In this document: positions 54,906 through 64,000 of the stretch, piece by piece
How positions within the stretch are numbered: the stretch's first letter is position 1
Layout: each line of letters opens with the position of its first letter
Assembly (NCBI RefSeq): GCF_013204845.1
Contig: NZ_JABMKY010000005.1
Location: forward strand, 248,001-312,000
Length of the DNA stretch: 64,000 nucleotides
From: Paenibacillus qinlingensis
GTDB taxonomy: Bacteria; Bacillota; Bacilli; Paenibacillales; NBRC-103111
Reading direction: 5' to 3'
Position numbers and translations under genes: made by a program
The notes under the pieces: generated by a model
Database searches by the model: none
Seen by the model: the letters and a program-made list of their open reading frames with translations, nothing else
Told to the model about the DNA's origin: nothing

Positions 54906-57900
54906 ATGCTATGGACGTATGAGAAAATCGCTAAGCGAGTAGACGAGATTAAAGAATTTAGGTATCGAGATGCTATAGCACTGAATGAATTCGATTTTCG
55001 TTTGGATCAAGAGGGCAACATTGGAGCGTATCCTTCCGTGGAAGGGGACTGGGGGAAGATAAGGCTTGGTGATACGTGGCAAGGGTATGACCAGTATGCC
55101 TGGCTAATGTTCAATGTCACTATTCCACCAACTTGGATCGGGAAGAAGGTCGTGGGTCGCTTTGATTTTGGGCAGACGGGAGGTGGGAATAATAGTGGCT
55201 TTGAATCGCTGCTATTCGTGGACGGCCAGCCATATCAAGGCGTGGATAGTAATCATCAAGAGGTGTTCTTGGAAGAGGGATGGATTGGAAACAGCGTCCA
55301 ATTAAGCTTTCGGTTATGGTCAGGACTAAGGGGCTATGATCCCAATCCGGCGTCTATCCAGCATCGGCTGCAACTCGCGGAACTCTGCTGGCTTGATGAA
55401 GCAGCGGATGACTTGTATTTTACGGGGAAAGCAATCATTGAAACGGTCAAAATACTGCTGGAGCATCAGCCTGAGAAGCATATCCTATTGTCGCTTGTGG
55501 ATAAAGCTTTCCTCCAAATTGATTGGTCAAGACCAGGTTCGGATGGTTTCTACGATTCCATTCGATTAGCTAGAAACTTGCTCGTTGAGGGGCTTGAACA
55601 GCACCCAAAAACGAGCGAAATCATCGTTCAATGTATCGGTCATACGCATATCGATGTGGCTTGGCTGTGGCGGCTTGCTCATACGAGGGAGAAAACAGCG
55701 CGATCCTTCTCTACGGTGCTGAGACTAATGGAGCAATTTCCTGACTATATCTTTTTGCAAACACAACCGCAACTATACGAATACATCAAGCAGGATTATC
55801 CTGAGATTTACGATAAAATGAAAACGCGCATTGGAGAGGGCAGATGGGAAGCGGGCGGTGCGATGTGGCTCGAGGCTGACTGCAACTTATCTTCTGGCGA
55901 ATCTCTCGTGCGCCAAATCTTATATGGTACTCATTTTCTGCAAAAAGAGTTTGGCGTAGCCTGCAGCTATCTGTGGTTGCCGGATGTGTTTGGATATAGT
56001 TGGGCTCTGCCACAGATTCTAAAGAAGAGCGGCATTACCATGTTTATGACGACCAAAATTAGCTGGAATCAATATAATCGCATGCCGCATGATACGTTTC
56101 GTTGGCGCGGGATTGATGGTTCGGAGGTACTGACACATTGTATAACAACACCTGAATTAGGGGCTACGGAAGGGTCGTTCTATTATACGTATAATGGCGG
56201 GATTACCCCTTACTCCGTTAACGGCATCTGGGAAGCGTATCAGGATAAGAGCTTGAATCGCAAGCTGCTGCTGTCTTATGGATACGGGGATGGTGGCGGT
56301 GGCGTCAATCGGGAGATGCTGGAGATGAGGCGCCGATTAGCGAAAATGCCAGGGTTACCGCAGGTGACAACGGGCAGAGCGGATTCCTTTTTCCAAGAGC
56401 TAGAGAGGGAAGTAGCTTCATCTGACAACTATGTGCATACATGGGATGGCGAACTGTATTTAGAGCTTCATCGCGGTACGTACACGAGTCAAGCCTATAA
56501 TAAACGGATGAATCGCAAGCTCGAACTGCTGTATTGGGAGACAGAATGGCTGGATGTATTCGCTAGGCTCGAGGCAGGGGAACAAGGGGGGAAAGCACCG
56601 GAAACCAAGCTGCAAGAAGGATGGAAAATCATCCTGCGTAATCAGTTCCATGACATTATCCCAGGCTCTTCGATACGTGAAGTATATGAAGACAGTCGAG
56701 TAGAGTATATGCAGGCTGAACAGTTTGCTTCGGAAGTTTGGACGGCAGCAGGGAAATTAATAATGGCCTCTCCAGCGAAAGAGGGATATACGGTTATCAA
56801 TGGTTCATCCTGGCAACGAACAGATCTGATTGAGGTTCCGGATCGTGCGGAGGGGGAGGGCATACAGCAGTGGGCAACGGCTGCTGGAGCACTTTGTAGA
56901 AGGCAAAAGACGAGCGGAGGTTGGCTTGTCGAGGTACCGGATATGCCTGCTATGGGTTATCTAACACTTACACCGATCCAAGGACAGTCAAGTCAGGAAC
57001 GGGATGCTTCGAGTTTTCATTGTCAGGGGAATAGCTTAGTAACGCCGCATTATCGACTTAGCTGGGATGAGAGCGGTAGATTGACTCGTTTGTTTGACAT
57101 TCAAGCGCAGCGTGAAGTACTTGCAGCAGGTGAACTGGGCAATGTTCTGCAGGTATTCGAGGATAAACCGAAGGGGCGGCACGAGGCGTGGGACATCGAT
57201 ATTTTCTATACCGAGAAACAGAAGAATGTTGAGGAATGCACGAATATTAGTGTGATCGAATTAGGCCCTTTGCGTGCTACGGTGGCATTCTCTTGGGTAT
57301 ATGGGGATTCAACCATCGTTCAACACATGAAGCTCTACGCACATAGTCGACGCATTGATTTCGAAACGAGAATTGACTGGCATGAGCAGCGTCAATTGTT
57401 AAAGGTTGCTTTTCCAGTGGGAATCCGAGCGACCGAAGCGACCTATGATATCCAATTCGGCAATGTTAGACGCCCGACGCACTGGAATACGAGCTGGGAC
57501 TATGCTCGTTTCGAGACAGTGGGACATCAATGGGCTGACTTGTCGGAGCGGGATTATGGCGTGAGTCTCTTGAATGATTGCAAGTATGGTTACGACATCA
57601 AGGATCATGTTATGCGGCTTACGCTCATTAAGTCGGCTATGGTGCCTGATCCCACGGCTGACCAAGGTGAGCATGTGTTCACTTATGCCTTATTGCCGCA
57701 TAGCGGCGATTGGTTCGAAGGTAGAACAGTGCAAGAAGCATGGTCGCTAAACAACCCAACTGCTGTCATCCAAGGCGTATCAGCGTTTGGGGATTTGCGA
57801 TCGCTTCTTACCCTATCAGCAGCTCATGTGATGGTCGACGCCGTGAAGTGGTCAGAGAACGGTACGGGGATTATTGTACGTGTACATGAGTTTGCTGGAG

Positions 57901-58049
57901 CACGAGGACGACTCACAATAGAGACGGGATTTAACGTAACAACGTGGCAGGAAACGGATCTGATGGAACGACCAACAGGTGACGAGATGACAGGCGGGAT
58001 TAGCTGCGAAATCTTGCCTTATGAAATCAAAACATGGCTCATTAAATAA
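54906..58049 (+). CDS. GH38 alpha-mannosidase
   Basis: 1047 residues from ATG 54906, seven bases after GGAGG. GH38 features: a metal-binding GHTHIDVAWLWRLAHTREK start of the barrel, nucleophile Asp in MWLEADCNLSSGES, WLPDVFGYSWALPQIL, and NQFHDIIPGSSI. C-terminal beta-sandwich domains follow. No signal peptide, so it trims imported mannosides. LacI regulator 2 lies just upstream. Confidence 0.93.
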   Translation: MLWTYEKIAKRVDEIKEFRYRDAIALNEFDFRLDQEGNIGAYPSVEGDWGKIRLGDTWQGYDQYAWLMFNVTIPPTWIGKKVVGRFDFGQTGGGNNSGFESLLFVDGQPYQGVDSNHQEVFLEEGWIGNSVQLSFRLWSGLRGYDPNPASIQHRLQLAELCWLDEAADDLYFTGKAIIETVKILLEHQPEKHILLSLVDKAFLQIDWSRPGSDGFYDSIRLARNLLVEGLEQHPKTSEIIVQCIGHTHIDVAWLWRLAHTREKTARSFSTVLRLMEQFPDYIFLQTQPQLYEYIKQDYPEIYDKMKTRIGEGRWEAGGAMWLEADCNLSSGESLVRQILYGTHFLQKEFGVACSYLWLPDVFGYSWALPQILKKSGITMFMTTKISWNQYNRMPHDTFRWRGIDGSEVLTHCITTPELGATEGSFYYTYNGGITPYSVNGIWEAYQDKSLNRKLLLSYGYGDGGGGVNREMLEMRRRLAKMPGLPQVTTGRADSFFQELEREVASSDNYVHTWDGELYLELHRGTYTSQAYNKRMNRKLELLYWETEWLDVFARLEAGEQGGKAPETKLQEGWKIILRNQFHDIIPGSSIREVYEDSRVEYMQAEQFASEVWTAAGKLIMASPAKEGYTVINGSSWQRTDLIEVPDRAEGEGIQQWATAAGALCRRQKTSGGWLVEVPDMPAMGYLTLTPIQGQSSQERDASSFHCQGNSLVTPHYRLSWDESGRLTRLFDIQAQREVLAAGELGNVLQVFEDKPKGRHEAWDIDIFYTEKQKNVEECTNISVIELGPLRATVAFSWVYGDSTIVQHMKLYAHSRRIDFETRIDWHEQRQLLKVAFPVGIRATEATYDIQFGNVRRPTHWNTSWDYARFETVGHQWADLSERDYGVSLLNDCKYGYDIKDHVMRLTLIKSAMVPDPTADQGEHVFTYALLPHSGDWFEGRTVQEAWSLNNPTAVIQGVSAFGDLRSLLTLSAAHVMVDAVKWSENGTGIIVRVHEFAGARGRLTIETGFNVTTWQETDLMERPTGDEMTGGISCEILPYEIKTWLIK

Positions 58050-58089
58050 GAGGGTTACCTTATCAGATGCGGGTGCGACGGAAAAATAA

Positions 58090-58983
58090 CTATCTTTCCG
58101 TCGTCATCCGAAATTGTGAAGGTGTGAGCCCTGTGCTTTCTTTAAAATGTCTGGAGAAATAGTGGACACTCCCGTAACCTAGCGCTTCCGCAATGTCAGC
58201 ATGTTTGGCGCCGGAAAGCAGCAGTTGTTTGGCCTTAAGCGTACGTGCTTGTAATAAGTAGACCTTAGGCGCTTGTCCAGTCAGTTCTCGGAAGAGATCG
58301 GCAAAGTAAGTCGGATTGTACCCGCATAAGTGGGCTAATTCCTGGACCGTCCAGCTTTGTTGTGGACTAGCGGAAATGGCCTCCAGTGCAGGTGCAATTT
58401 TTTTGCGTTCCATTTGCGTTTGTTGAACGATCTGTGAGCGGGCAAGGGTCGTTAACAAGACGATGAGGTGTGCGCGCAGCAGCAACGAGTAACCTGGTTG
58501 TTGTTCCCTATATTCATCGACGATCGGCACGAACAAGGGACCTAATGAAGGGAGCCGGAATACCGGAGGGAAATGGATCACATTGGAATCCCATAGGTCT
58601 AGTGTGTATGTAGTTGGTTCTTGAAGAGCATGCTCAAGTGAGATCTCACGAATGCCATGAGCAGGGTGAAGCGGATCGACTGAATCCCCATGCCACTGAA
58701 AATGAACGCTATAGAAAGAGGTGTTTGCTGTTAAGGTTGCTAGCTGATGTGGGCTATGAGGTCCATACAGGCAGCTGTCACCAGCTTGCAAGACGTACCG
58801 ATGTGAGCCTAATCGCAGTTCTATTTTACCCTCAATGACAAAAAGTACTTGGTAATCTGGTATGGTTCGGGGTCCCCAAGAAGCGAGACTTACTTGATTT
58901 AATTGCTCGGCATAATTAACCGTCGGTTGTAAGTTGACGAGGTCACCAAGCGCATGCAAATTAGGATGTTGACGTGTGCCCAT
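58090..58983 (-). CDS. AraC-family regulator with cupin sensor
   Basis: 297 residues, ATG at 58983 after AAGGAGATGAACCACG. N-terminal cupin-like arm (VLFVIEGKIELRLGSHRYVLQAGDS split over two strands, then SPHQLATL). C-terminal AraC domain: VQELAHLCGYNPTYFADLFREL and HADIAEALGYGSVHYFSRHFKE. It is divergent from the GH106-like gene at 59126 and probably controls it. Confidence 0.92.
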   Translation of the reverse strand: MGTRQHPNLHALGDLVNLQPTVNYAEQLNQVSLASWGPRTIPDYQVLFVIEGKIELRLGSHRYVLQAGDSCLYGPHSPHQLATLTANTSFYSVHFQWHGDSVDPLHPAHGIREISLEHALQEPTTYTLDLWDSNVIHFPPVFRLPSLGPLFVPIVDEYREQQPGYSLLLRAHLIVLLTTLARSQIVQQTQMERKKIAPALEAISASPQQSWTVQELAHLCGYNPTYFADLFRELTGQAPKVYLLQARTLKAKQLLLSGAKHADIAEALGYGSVHYFSRHFKESTGLTPSQFRMTTER

Positions 58984-59085
58984 CGTGGTTCATCTCCTTG
59001 ACTCTCATTATAAAACAAAAAATCTGTGAAAAGTACAAACGCCTAGCGGCAAAAGGATAAATACACCGGAAAAGAGCTTTGCTAA

Positions 59086-59109
59086 GATAACAGTGTAAAT
59101 AAGGTTATC
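59086..59109. promoter_or_regulatory. Inverted repeat before the GH106-like gene
   Basis: GATAAC (59086-59091) and GTTATC (59104-59109) with 12 bases between, just before the AAGGAG ribosome site. Candidate regulator site or mRNA hairpin. Confidence 0.35.
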
Positions 59110-59125
59110 AAGGAGCGTGTAACGA

Positions 59126-62100
59126 ATGCAAATAGATAAAGTAGAAGACCTAAAGACTTATTTTAATACGCCGTCCAATGACTACCGCCCTGCGCCACTG
59201 TGGGTTTGGAACGATAAGATGGAACCGGATCGCATACGTGCTCAACTTCGGGAGATGGCTGATCGCGGATTTGGCGGGGCCTTCGTGCATCCGCGACCTG
59301 GACTGGTGACGGAATATTTATCGGAGGAGTGGTTCGAACTTTGGGGGATTGCCCTCGAAGAAGCCGAGCTCCTAGGTTTGAAGCTCTATATCTATGATGA
59401 GAATTCCTATCCATCAGGGTTTGCCGGTGGACATGTTCCCTCTGAACTTCCGGATTGCTTAGCCAATTGCGTGTTATTTAATGAATACAGTCGGGATGAT
59501 TTATCCGCACTCCATCATTTAACGTCACCGATGCTTAATCGTCCGGGTAAGCCTATGCGTGTTTTTGCTATGAGAGAACGCGGTGCAACGGGGGAGTGGG
59601 AGATTATCAAGGATGTGACTCTGCTTCCGATCCAAGATTGGGAATTACATGGTGACAAGTTTTGGGTATTTGAGCTTGGAACGCCGGAGACGAATAGTTG
59701 GTTAGGTGGTTTCGCATACGTTGACCTGTTGCGTCCCGAAGTGACGGAGCGCTTCCTTCAGACGACGCATGAGCAATATCGAGCGCGATTTGGAGACAGG
59801 TTCGGCAATGTGATACCTGCATTGTTCACGGATGAACCTGAAATATCACCAGGTAACCTATTCCAACATGGAGATCGCTTCTTGCCATTCAGCTACTGGT
59901 TTTCTGCCGAATTTGAAAAAAGAAATCACTATGATCTGCTGGATTACTTGCCCTTCCTGTTCCGAGATGTTACGTGGCCATCACAAACTAGGGATGCCGA
60001 GCAGGTTCGGTACGACTATTATGCAACGATGCATGCGTTATGGACGGTCAATTCCGTTCAGCCGATCTCCGAATGGTGTGAACGTCATCATATTGCCTAC
60101 ACAGGACATTATTTAGAGCATAACTGGCCTCATCCCTTTCATCGTTCTTCACCTTCCGTCATGTCGATGTACGAATACATGCATTGGCCTGCGATTGATA
60201 TGTTGATGACATATTTGCATAAAGCGAACAGCAAAGAGTCCAATTCATCATTCCTTCATAATACGAAACAACTGATGATCGGCATTCGTGAAGCACACAG
60301 TGTCGCCAACCAATTCGATCGCCCGCGGGTTCTTTGCGAGGCATTCGGAGCGGGAGGCTGGGATTCTACTTTTGAAGATTATAAGCGCATAGGAGATTGG
60401 TTGTATGTTCATGGCATTAACTTCTTAAACCCGCATTTAACGTATTCGACGATTGTCGGAGCTCGTAAACGTGATCATCCACAATCCTTCGATTGGCGCC
60501 AACCGTGGTGGGAGGAGCTTGGTGATCTTAATGATTATTTCGGGCGCTTGTCTTCGGTACTTTCCAGAGGAAAGACCGAGAATCGCATTCTCGTACTGAA
60601 TCCAACGACATCATCATACTTGATGAATCCGAAAGATTTGGAGGATCATGACGCGTATCGGTTAGGCATTGAACGTACATTGGAGTTAGCCCAGCGCCTA
60701 TCGGATTGCGGATGGGATTATGATTGGGGCGATGAGTATATTCTGGAGCGTCATGGATCGGTGTTTGGCAATCGCGTTACGGTAGCCAATCGGACGTATG
60801 ATGTCATTATCGTTCCACCAGCCATGTCGAATTTGAAAGGGAGTACGGTTCTACTTTTACAGCAATACGCGGCTGGACAGGGAACGGTTATTGCAATGAA
60901 TGAGCACATTCAACGGCAAGAAGGTTTGCTAATTTCTTCAGCGGACCTACGTTTATTGACAGAAAGCTGGATAAAAGTAACGGATTATGCAACCGCCGAT
61001 GCGGCGATTCGTCAGGTCTTACAGCCTAGAATTTCTTGGAAATCAGGCGTGACAGAACGAAGTTCTGTCGCACAGTTGATTAGGGAAATGGAAGATGGAA
61101 GTACACTGTATTTTATCGTAAATAGTTCAGCAGTCATTATGGAGGACATCCTGCAGGTGCAAGGCACGCATGGAGAGATCTGGGATCCGCTTACTGGGCA
61201 AATGGAGGAAGGAGTTGGTCATGTTGTGAACGGTAGGTTAGAAATGCCTATATGTTTACAGGGATCGGGTAGTCGATTGCTCCGTGTCATGAAAGGATCA
61301 GTACGTGTGGAAGAGTCTGAACGCTTAGCGGAAGTTGCAGAGGGGGGTTCGTGCATTGATCTCGTTCCTGTTCTTCTGGATGTGACTGCGGAGAGAGAGA
61401 ATATGTTACCGATCTTCTATTGTGATTTGAAAATAGGATCGAAATCCTATTCCGATATCTATACGGCACAAGCTTCTAGGTTGGCGTATGAACATCATGG
61501 TTTTCCGATGAACCCCTGGGATAATAGTATCCAGTTCAAGCGAAGATTACTGGATCGCGAAGGTGCTTTCGAGGCACAATCCGGCTTTACGGCAGTCTAT
61601 AAATTCCACGTCTGTGAGGATGACATACCGAGCTTTATCGGCTTGATCGTAGAGCGACCAGAATTATATAAGATCAGCGTAAACGATGTGCTCATTTCAC
61701 TGCATGCTGGAACGTGTTGGCTCGATCACCACATGGGGCAAGGCTCCATACGTGAAGCGATCCGCCCAGGAGACAACATGATCCGTTTGGAAGCCAAACC
61801 GTTCTCCATTTTCATGGAAATTGAAGCCGTCTATCTGACGGGGGATTTCACAGTGATCGAACATGAGGGGAAATGGGCAATTGGGGCCAATCGGAAGCTG
61901 GCTGTTGGTTCCTGGAAAGATCAAGGCTATCCATTCTATGGATCGGCCGTAACGTATCGGTACTCGGTGCATGTTCCTTCGAAAGGTAGAGCAACCAGAT
62001 TGAAACTGCCAGAGTGGCAGGGGACCATTGCGAGTGTGCAGGTAAATGGAGCGAAAGCCGGCTTGATCGGGTTTGACCAAAATAACATACTGGATATTAC

Positions 62101-62320
62101 GCCATACCTTGCGCCAGACCAAGAGAATGAAGTCCTGATCCGGGTAAACGGTTCGTTTAAAAACTTGCTCGGTCCCCATTTTGACCCAGAGAAACCAAGG
62201 AATAAAGCTTGGCCTGGCAATTGGAAAAACGCGCCGATATTCGGGCAGCCACTGGCTACCGAATATGATCTTCTTGATTATGGCTTGTTGAAAGATGGCG
62301 AGTTCGAAACGGAGGAATAG
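59126..62320 (+). CDS. GH106-like putative glycoside hydrolase
   Basis: 1064 residues, ATG after AAGGAGCGTGTAACG. The N-terminal barrel has YRPAPLWVWNDKMEPDRIR, MADRGFGGAFVHPRPGL, LKLYIYDENSYPSGFAGG and FTDEPEISPG, features shared with alpha-L-rhamnosidase-type GH106 relatives. C-terminal beta-sandwich and galactose-binding-like domains follow (VYKFHVCEDDIPSFIGLIVE region). No signal peptide. A GH78-like rhamnosidase gene lies just downstream, which supports rhamnose-containing substrates. The exact family is uncertain. Confidence 0.75.
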   Translation: MQIDKVEDLKTYFNTPSNDYRPAPLWVWNDKMEPDRIRAQLREMADRGFGGAFVHPRPGLVTEYLSEEWFELWGIALEEAELLGLKLYIYDENSYPSGFAGGHVPSELPDCLANCVLFNEYSRDDLSALHHLTSPMLNRPGKPMRVFAMRERGATGEWEIIKDVTLLPIQDWELHGDKFWVFELGTPETNSWLGGFAYVDLLRPEVTERFLQTTHEQYRARFGDRFGNVIPALFTDEPEISPGNLFQHGDRFLPFSYWFSAEFEKRNHYDLLDYLPFLFRDVTWPSQTRDAEQVRYDYYATMHALWTVNSVQPISEWCERHHIAYTGHYLEHNWPHPFHRSSPSVMSMYEYMHWPAIDMLMTYLHKANSKESNSSFLHNTKQLMIGIREAHSVANQFDRPRVLCEAFGAGGWDSTFEDYKRIGDWLYVHGINFLNPHLTYSTIVGARKRDHPQSFDWRQPWWEELGDLNDYFGRLSSVLSRGKTENRILVLNPTTSSYLMNPKDLEDHDAYRLGIERTLELAQRLSDCGWDYDWGDEYILERHGSVFGNRVTVANRTYDVIIVPPAMSNLKGSTVLLLQQYAAGQGTVIAMNEHIQRQEGLLISSADLRLLTESWIKVTDYATADAAIRQVLQPRISWKSGVTERSSVAQLIREMEDGSTLYFIVNSSAVIMEDILQVQGTHGEIWDPLTGQMEEGVGHVVNGRLEMPICLQGSGSRLLRVMKGSVRVEESERLAEVAEGGSCIDLVPVLLDVTAERENMLPIFYCDLKIGSKSYSDIYTAQASRLAYEHHGFPMNPWDNSIQFKRRLLDREGAFEAQSGFTAVYKFHVCEDDIPSFIGLIVERPELYKISVNDVLISLHAGTCWLDHHMGQGSIREAIRPGDNMIRLEAKPFSIFMEIEAVYLTGDFTVIEHEGKWAIGANRKLAVGSWKDQGYPFYGSAVTYRYSVHVPSKGRATRLKLPEWQGTIASVQVNGAKAGLIGFDQNNILDITPYLAPDQENEVLIRVNGSFKNLLGPHFDPEKPRNKAWPGNWKNAPIFGQPLATEYDLLDYGLLKDGEFETEE

Positions 62321-62355
62321 CAAGTCGTACTGGAAAATCACATGTGATTCCTCCG
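62310..62355. repeat. Inverted repeat over the convergent stop codons
   Basis: CGGAGGAAT (62310-62318) and ATTCCTCCG (62347-62355) are perfect complements 28 bases apart, spanning the ends of the GH106-like and AraC genes. No T-run follows, so it is a weak terminator at best. Confidence 0.4.
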
Positions 62356-63216
62356 GCGATACGTAGCCGGTGTTACACCCGTCTTTTCTTTAAACAAACG
62401 GTAGAACCTTTTCGGATCCTGAATTCCAACGGCTGCGGCGATATCGGCAATAGAGAGGTCGCGATTGGAAGAGTCAGCCAATAGCCGGCAGCTTTGGTTG
62501 ATCCGTTCTTGTGACAGCAGTTCCGAAAAGGACTCACTAGTATGTTCCGTAATAATACGTTGTAATTGCCTTGTACCAATTCCCACCTCTTTAGCTAAGC
62601 TAGCTAAGGTAATCTTGTCAGCTAATCGGCTTCGAATCGACCGTAAGACAGCCTCCATTCTGTCTTGATTGGGAGAGGATGAAGCTTCTTTGTGCTCAAT
62701 AGCGCGTTCCATGACGATGAGCAGCTGGAGTAAAAGTCCGCACATCATGGTTTCATAGCCAGTTCGCTTCTGTTGGAACTCAATGAATAGAGAGGACATC
62801 ACTTGTTCGAACTCGCGCGATTGTTCTCTCATTTGCAGCCATTGACCGCCATGCGAAACCAGATCGTTGAATCTGTACATGTGGTACTGCTCTGGTAATA
62901 TGGAGGTAAGAAAATGAAAAAGCGATGCATCGAAGATGCAGTTGCCTATTCGCAACGGCTTATTTGGGTTGGGAGAGGAGGGGCGGAAAATATGGGAGAT
63001 GCCAATTGGAATGAAAAATAAATCGCCTTTGCTAACGCGGATCGTCTGTTCTCCGATATAGTGGAAACCGCTTCCCTCCCACACATAGCTAATTTCATAG
63101 AAATCATGCGCATGCTCGGGAAGAAAGAAATGTTCGTAAACCTTATTGACGTAGATCGAAAATCCGTTCTCAAAAAACTCTTCGCCTTTCTCAACGTGCA
63201 TATCAGGTCTGCGCAT
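62338..63216 (-). CDS. AraC-family regulator with cupin sensor
   Basis: 292 residues, ATG at 63216 after GGGGGAG. Cupin arm with FFLPEHAHDFYEISYVWEG and GDLFFIPIGISHIF. C-terminal AraC domain: LASLAKEVGIGTRQLQRIIT and IADIAAAVGIQDPKRFYRLFKE. It is divergent from the GH78-like gene and is its likely regulator. Confidence 0.92.
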   Translation of the reverse strand: MRRPDMHVEKGEEFFENGFSIYVNKVYEHFFLPEHAHDFYEISYVWEGSGFHYIGEQTIRVSKGDLFFIPIGISHIFRPSSPNPNKPLRIGNCIFDASLFHFLTSILPEQYHMYRFNDLVSHGGQWLQMREQSREFEQVMSSLFIEFQQKRTGYETMMCGLLLQLLIVMERAIEHKEASSSPNQDRMEAVLRSIRSRLADKITLASLAKEVGIGTRQLQRIITEHTSESFSELLSQERINQSCRLLADSSNRDLSIADIAAAVGIQDPKRFYRLFKEKTGVTPATYRRRNHM

Positions 63217-63280
63217 AAGAACTCCCCCACTTGTTTTAGATTAATGTCATCATATACCTAGTGGATGTCGTTATCAACCA

Positions 63281-63309
63281 ATAACATTGCTCTTTACTTT
63301 TTTTATAAT
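63281..63309 (+). promoter_or_regulatory. Predicted promoter of the GH78-like gene
   Basis: ATAACA (63281-63286), 17-bp spacer, perfect TATAAT (63304-63309). Confidence 0.6.
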
Positions 63310-63347
63310 GGGAGAAGAGATAGGATCGTAAGGAGGACGCTAACGCG

Positions 63348-64000
63348 ATGACAATGACGAAATGGCAAGCCCAATGGATTTGGGGAGATGGAGAAGAAAG
63401 TCCGCGGAATGAGTGGAGATGTTTTCGCAAAGAGTTTGAAGTTCCGCACAGCGAGGGGGGAAGTAATCCTACTGCTTCACTAAGAATTACAGCGGATTCA
63501 AGATATGTTCTCATGGTAAATGGTACTCAGGTAGGGAGAGGCCCAGTTCGCTCTTGGCCTTTTGAATTAGCCTACGATACGTATGAAATCGGTCATTTAC
63601 TCCAACCAGGTGAAAGGAACACCGTAGCTGTTCTCGTGATGCATTTCGGTGTATCTACATTTTACTATTTAAGAGGGCGCGGTGGTTTGCTAGCGGAATT
63701 GAACGATTCCGAGGGAAATGTGCTCGCAGCGACAGATGCAACATGGTTAACATCTGGGCATGCAGGACATCATCCACGTGCTTCGAGAGCATCGTGTCAG
63801 CACGCTTTTGCCGAATACATAGATGCAAGTCTCTGGGATTCATCATGGATGCAGAGGGAGTACACGCCAGTAGATTGGATGCAATCGGTCGTGCTTGGGC
63901 CTGTCGGCATAGAACCATGGACGGTGGTAAAACCGCGCGACATCCCTCTCTTGACAGAAGAAATTATTACGCCGGTTCGGGTTGAATCCCTCGCCAAGAT
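63348..64000 (+). CDS. GH78-like alpha-L-rhamnosidase, N-terminal part (3' partial)
   Basis: The frame opens at ATG 63348, after AGGAGG (63331-63336), and stays open to the right edge, giving 217 residues. MTKWQAQWIWGDGEE and FRKEFEVPH are the usual start of GH78 proteins. TADSRYVLMVNGTQVGRGP and YEIGHLLQPGERNTVAVLV are the N-terminal carbohydrate-binding sandwich. The catalytic barrel lies outside the window. It is divergent from an AraC regulator and has its own promoter. No signal peptide is seen. Confidence 0.82.
   Translation, partial: MTMTKWQAQWIWGDGEESPRNEWRCFRKEFEVPHSEGGSNPTASLRITADSRYVLMVNGTQVGRGPVRSWPFELAYDTYEIGHLLQPGERNTVAVLVMHFGVSTFYYLRGRGGLLAELNDSEGNVLAATDATWLTSGHAGHHPRASRASCQHAFAEYIDASLWDSSWMQREYTPVDWMQSVVLGPVGIEPWTVVKPRDIPLLTEEIITPVRVESLAK

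Noticed and set aside
61697..62341. Minus-strand open frame of 214 codons under the GH106-like gene
   Set aside because: The plus-strand frame is clearly coding to 62320, and the antisense product shows no domain and has an unusual composition.

Overview
The window reads as chromosomal DNA of a Paenibacillus-like Firmicute. The evidence is the set of large lipoprotein sugar-binding proteins of about 530-550 residues, YesMN-type two-component genes, very large secreted proteins ending in three SLH (S-layer anchoring) domains, many AraC and LacI regulators, AGGAGG ribosome sites with frequent GTG/TTG starts, and a Fur-controlled heme-uptake locus. No tRNA, rRNA, CRISPR array, insertion sequence or prophage gene was seen. 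This is a family-level inference; no marker gene is present.

Layout. (1) 1-5024: the end of a lipoprotein solute-binding gene followed by an AraC-type response regulator and its sensor kinase. (2) 5000-18530: an apparent sulfur-scavenging cluster: a 92-residue unknown, two luciferase-like flavin monooxygenases, a thioredoxin-fold protein, an MFS exporter, an HPr-fold protein without phosphorylation sites, a LysR regulator, a complete peptide/glutathione-type ABC importer with a fused double ATPase, and SelO. Three promoters in it carry a shared GGAATT-centred element just downstream of the -10, recalling CymR control of sulfur genes. (3) 18600-19640: a lone zincin-like protein with a cysteine-rich tail. 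(4) 20000-34820: a uronate/polysaccharide locus: a 1635-residue S-layer-anchored PL6-type lyase, a cytoplasmic alginate-lyase-family enzyme, a membrane AraC regulator, a sugar ABC importer and a GH95 enzyme.

(5) 34858-49584: an Isd-like heme-acquisition island. A minus-strand operon encodes a binding protein, a permease and an ATPase fused in frame to an IsdG-type heme monooxygenase. The plus strand encodes an IsdC-like NEAT protein with an NPQTG sorting signal, a NEAT-SLH protein, IsdE, IsdF, an ATPase, a small secreted NEAT-like protein, a giant protein with about seven NEAT domains plus SLH, and a class B sortase. Fur boxes sit at all three main promoters. Surface NEAT proteins would capture and relay heme to the two importers, and the IsdG domain would open the heme ring inside the cell.

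(6) 49745-64000: a glycoside-degradation district: an alpha/beta hydrolase, a GH130-like enzyme, two LacI regulators, a GH38 alpha-mannosidase, two AraC regulators, a GH106-like enzyme and the start of a GH78-like rhamnosidase that runs off the right edge.

The most unusual items are the ATPase-IsdG fusion with a Shine-Dalgarno site and start codon inside it, the small Fur-controlled secreted protein, the NEAT domains with a Tyr-to-His ligand change, the HPr-like protein lacking both phosphosites, and the repeated operator/terminator leaders of the sulfur cluster.
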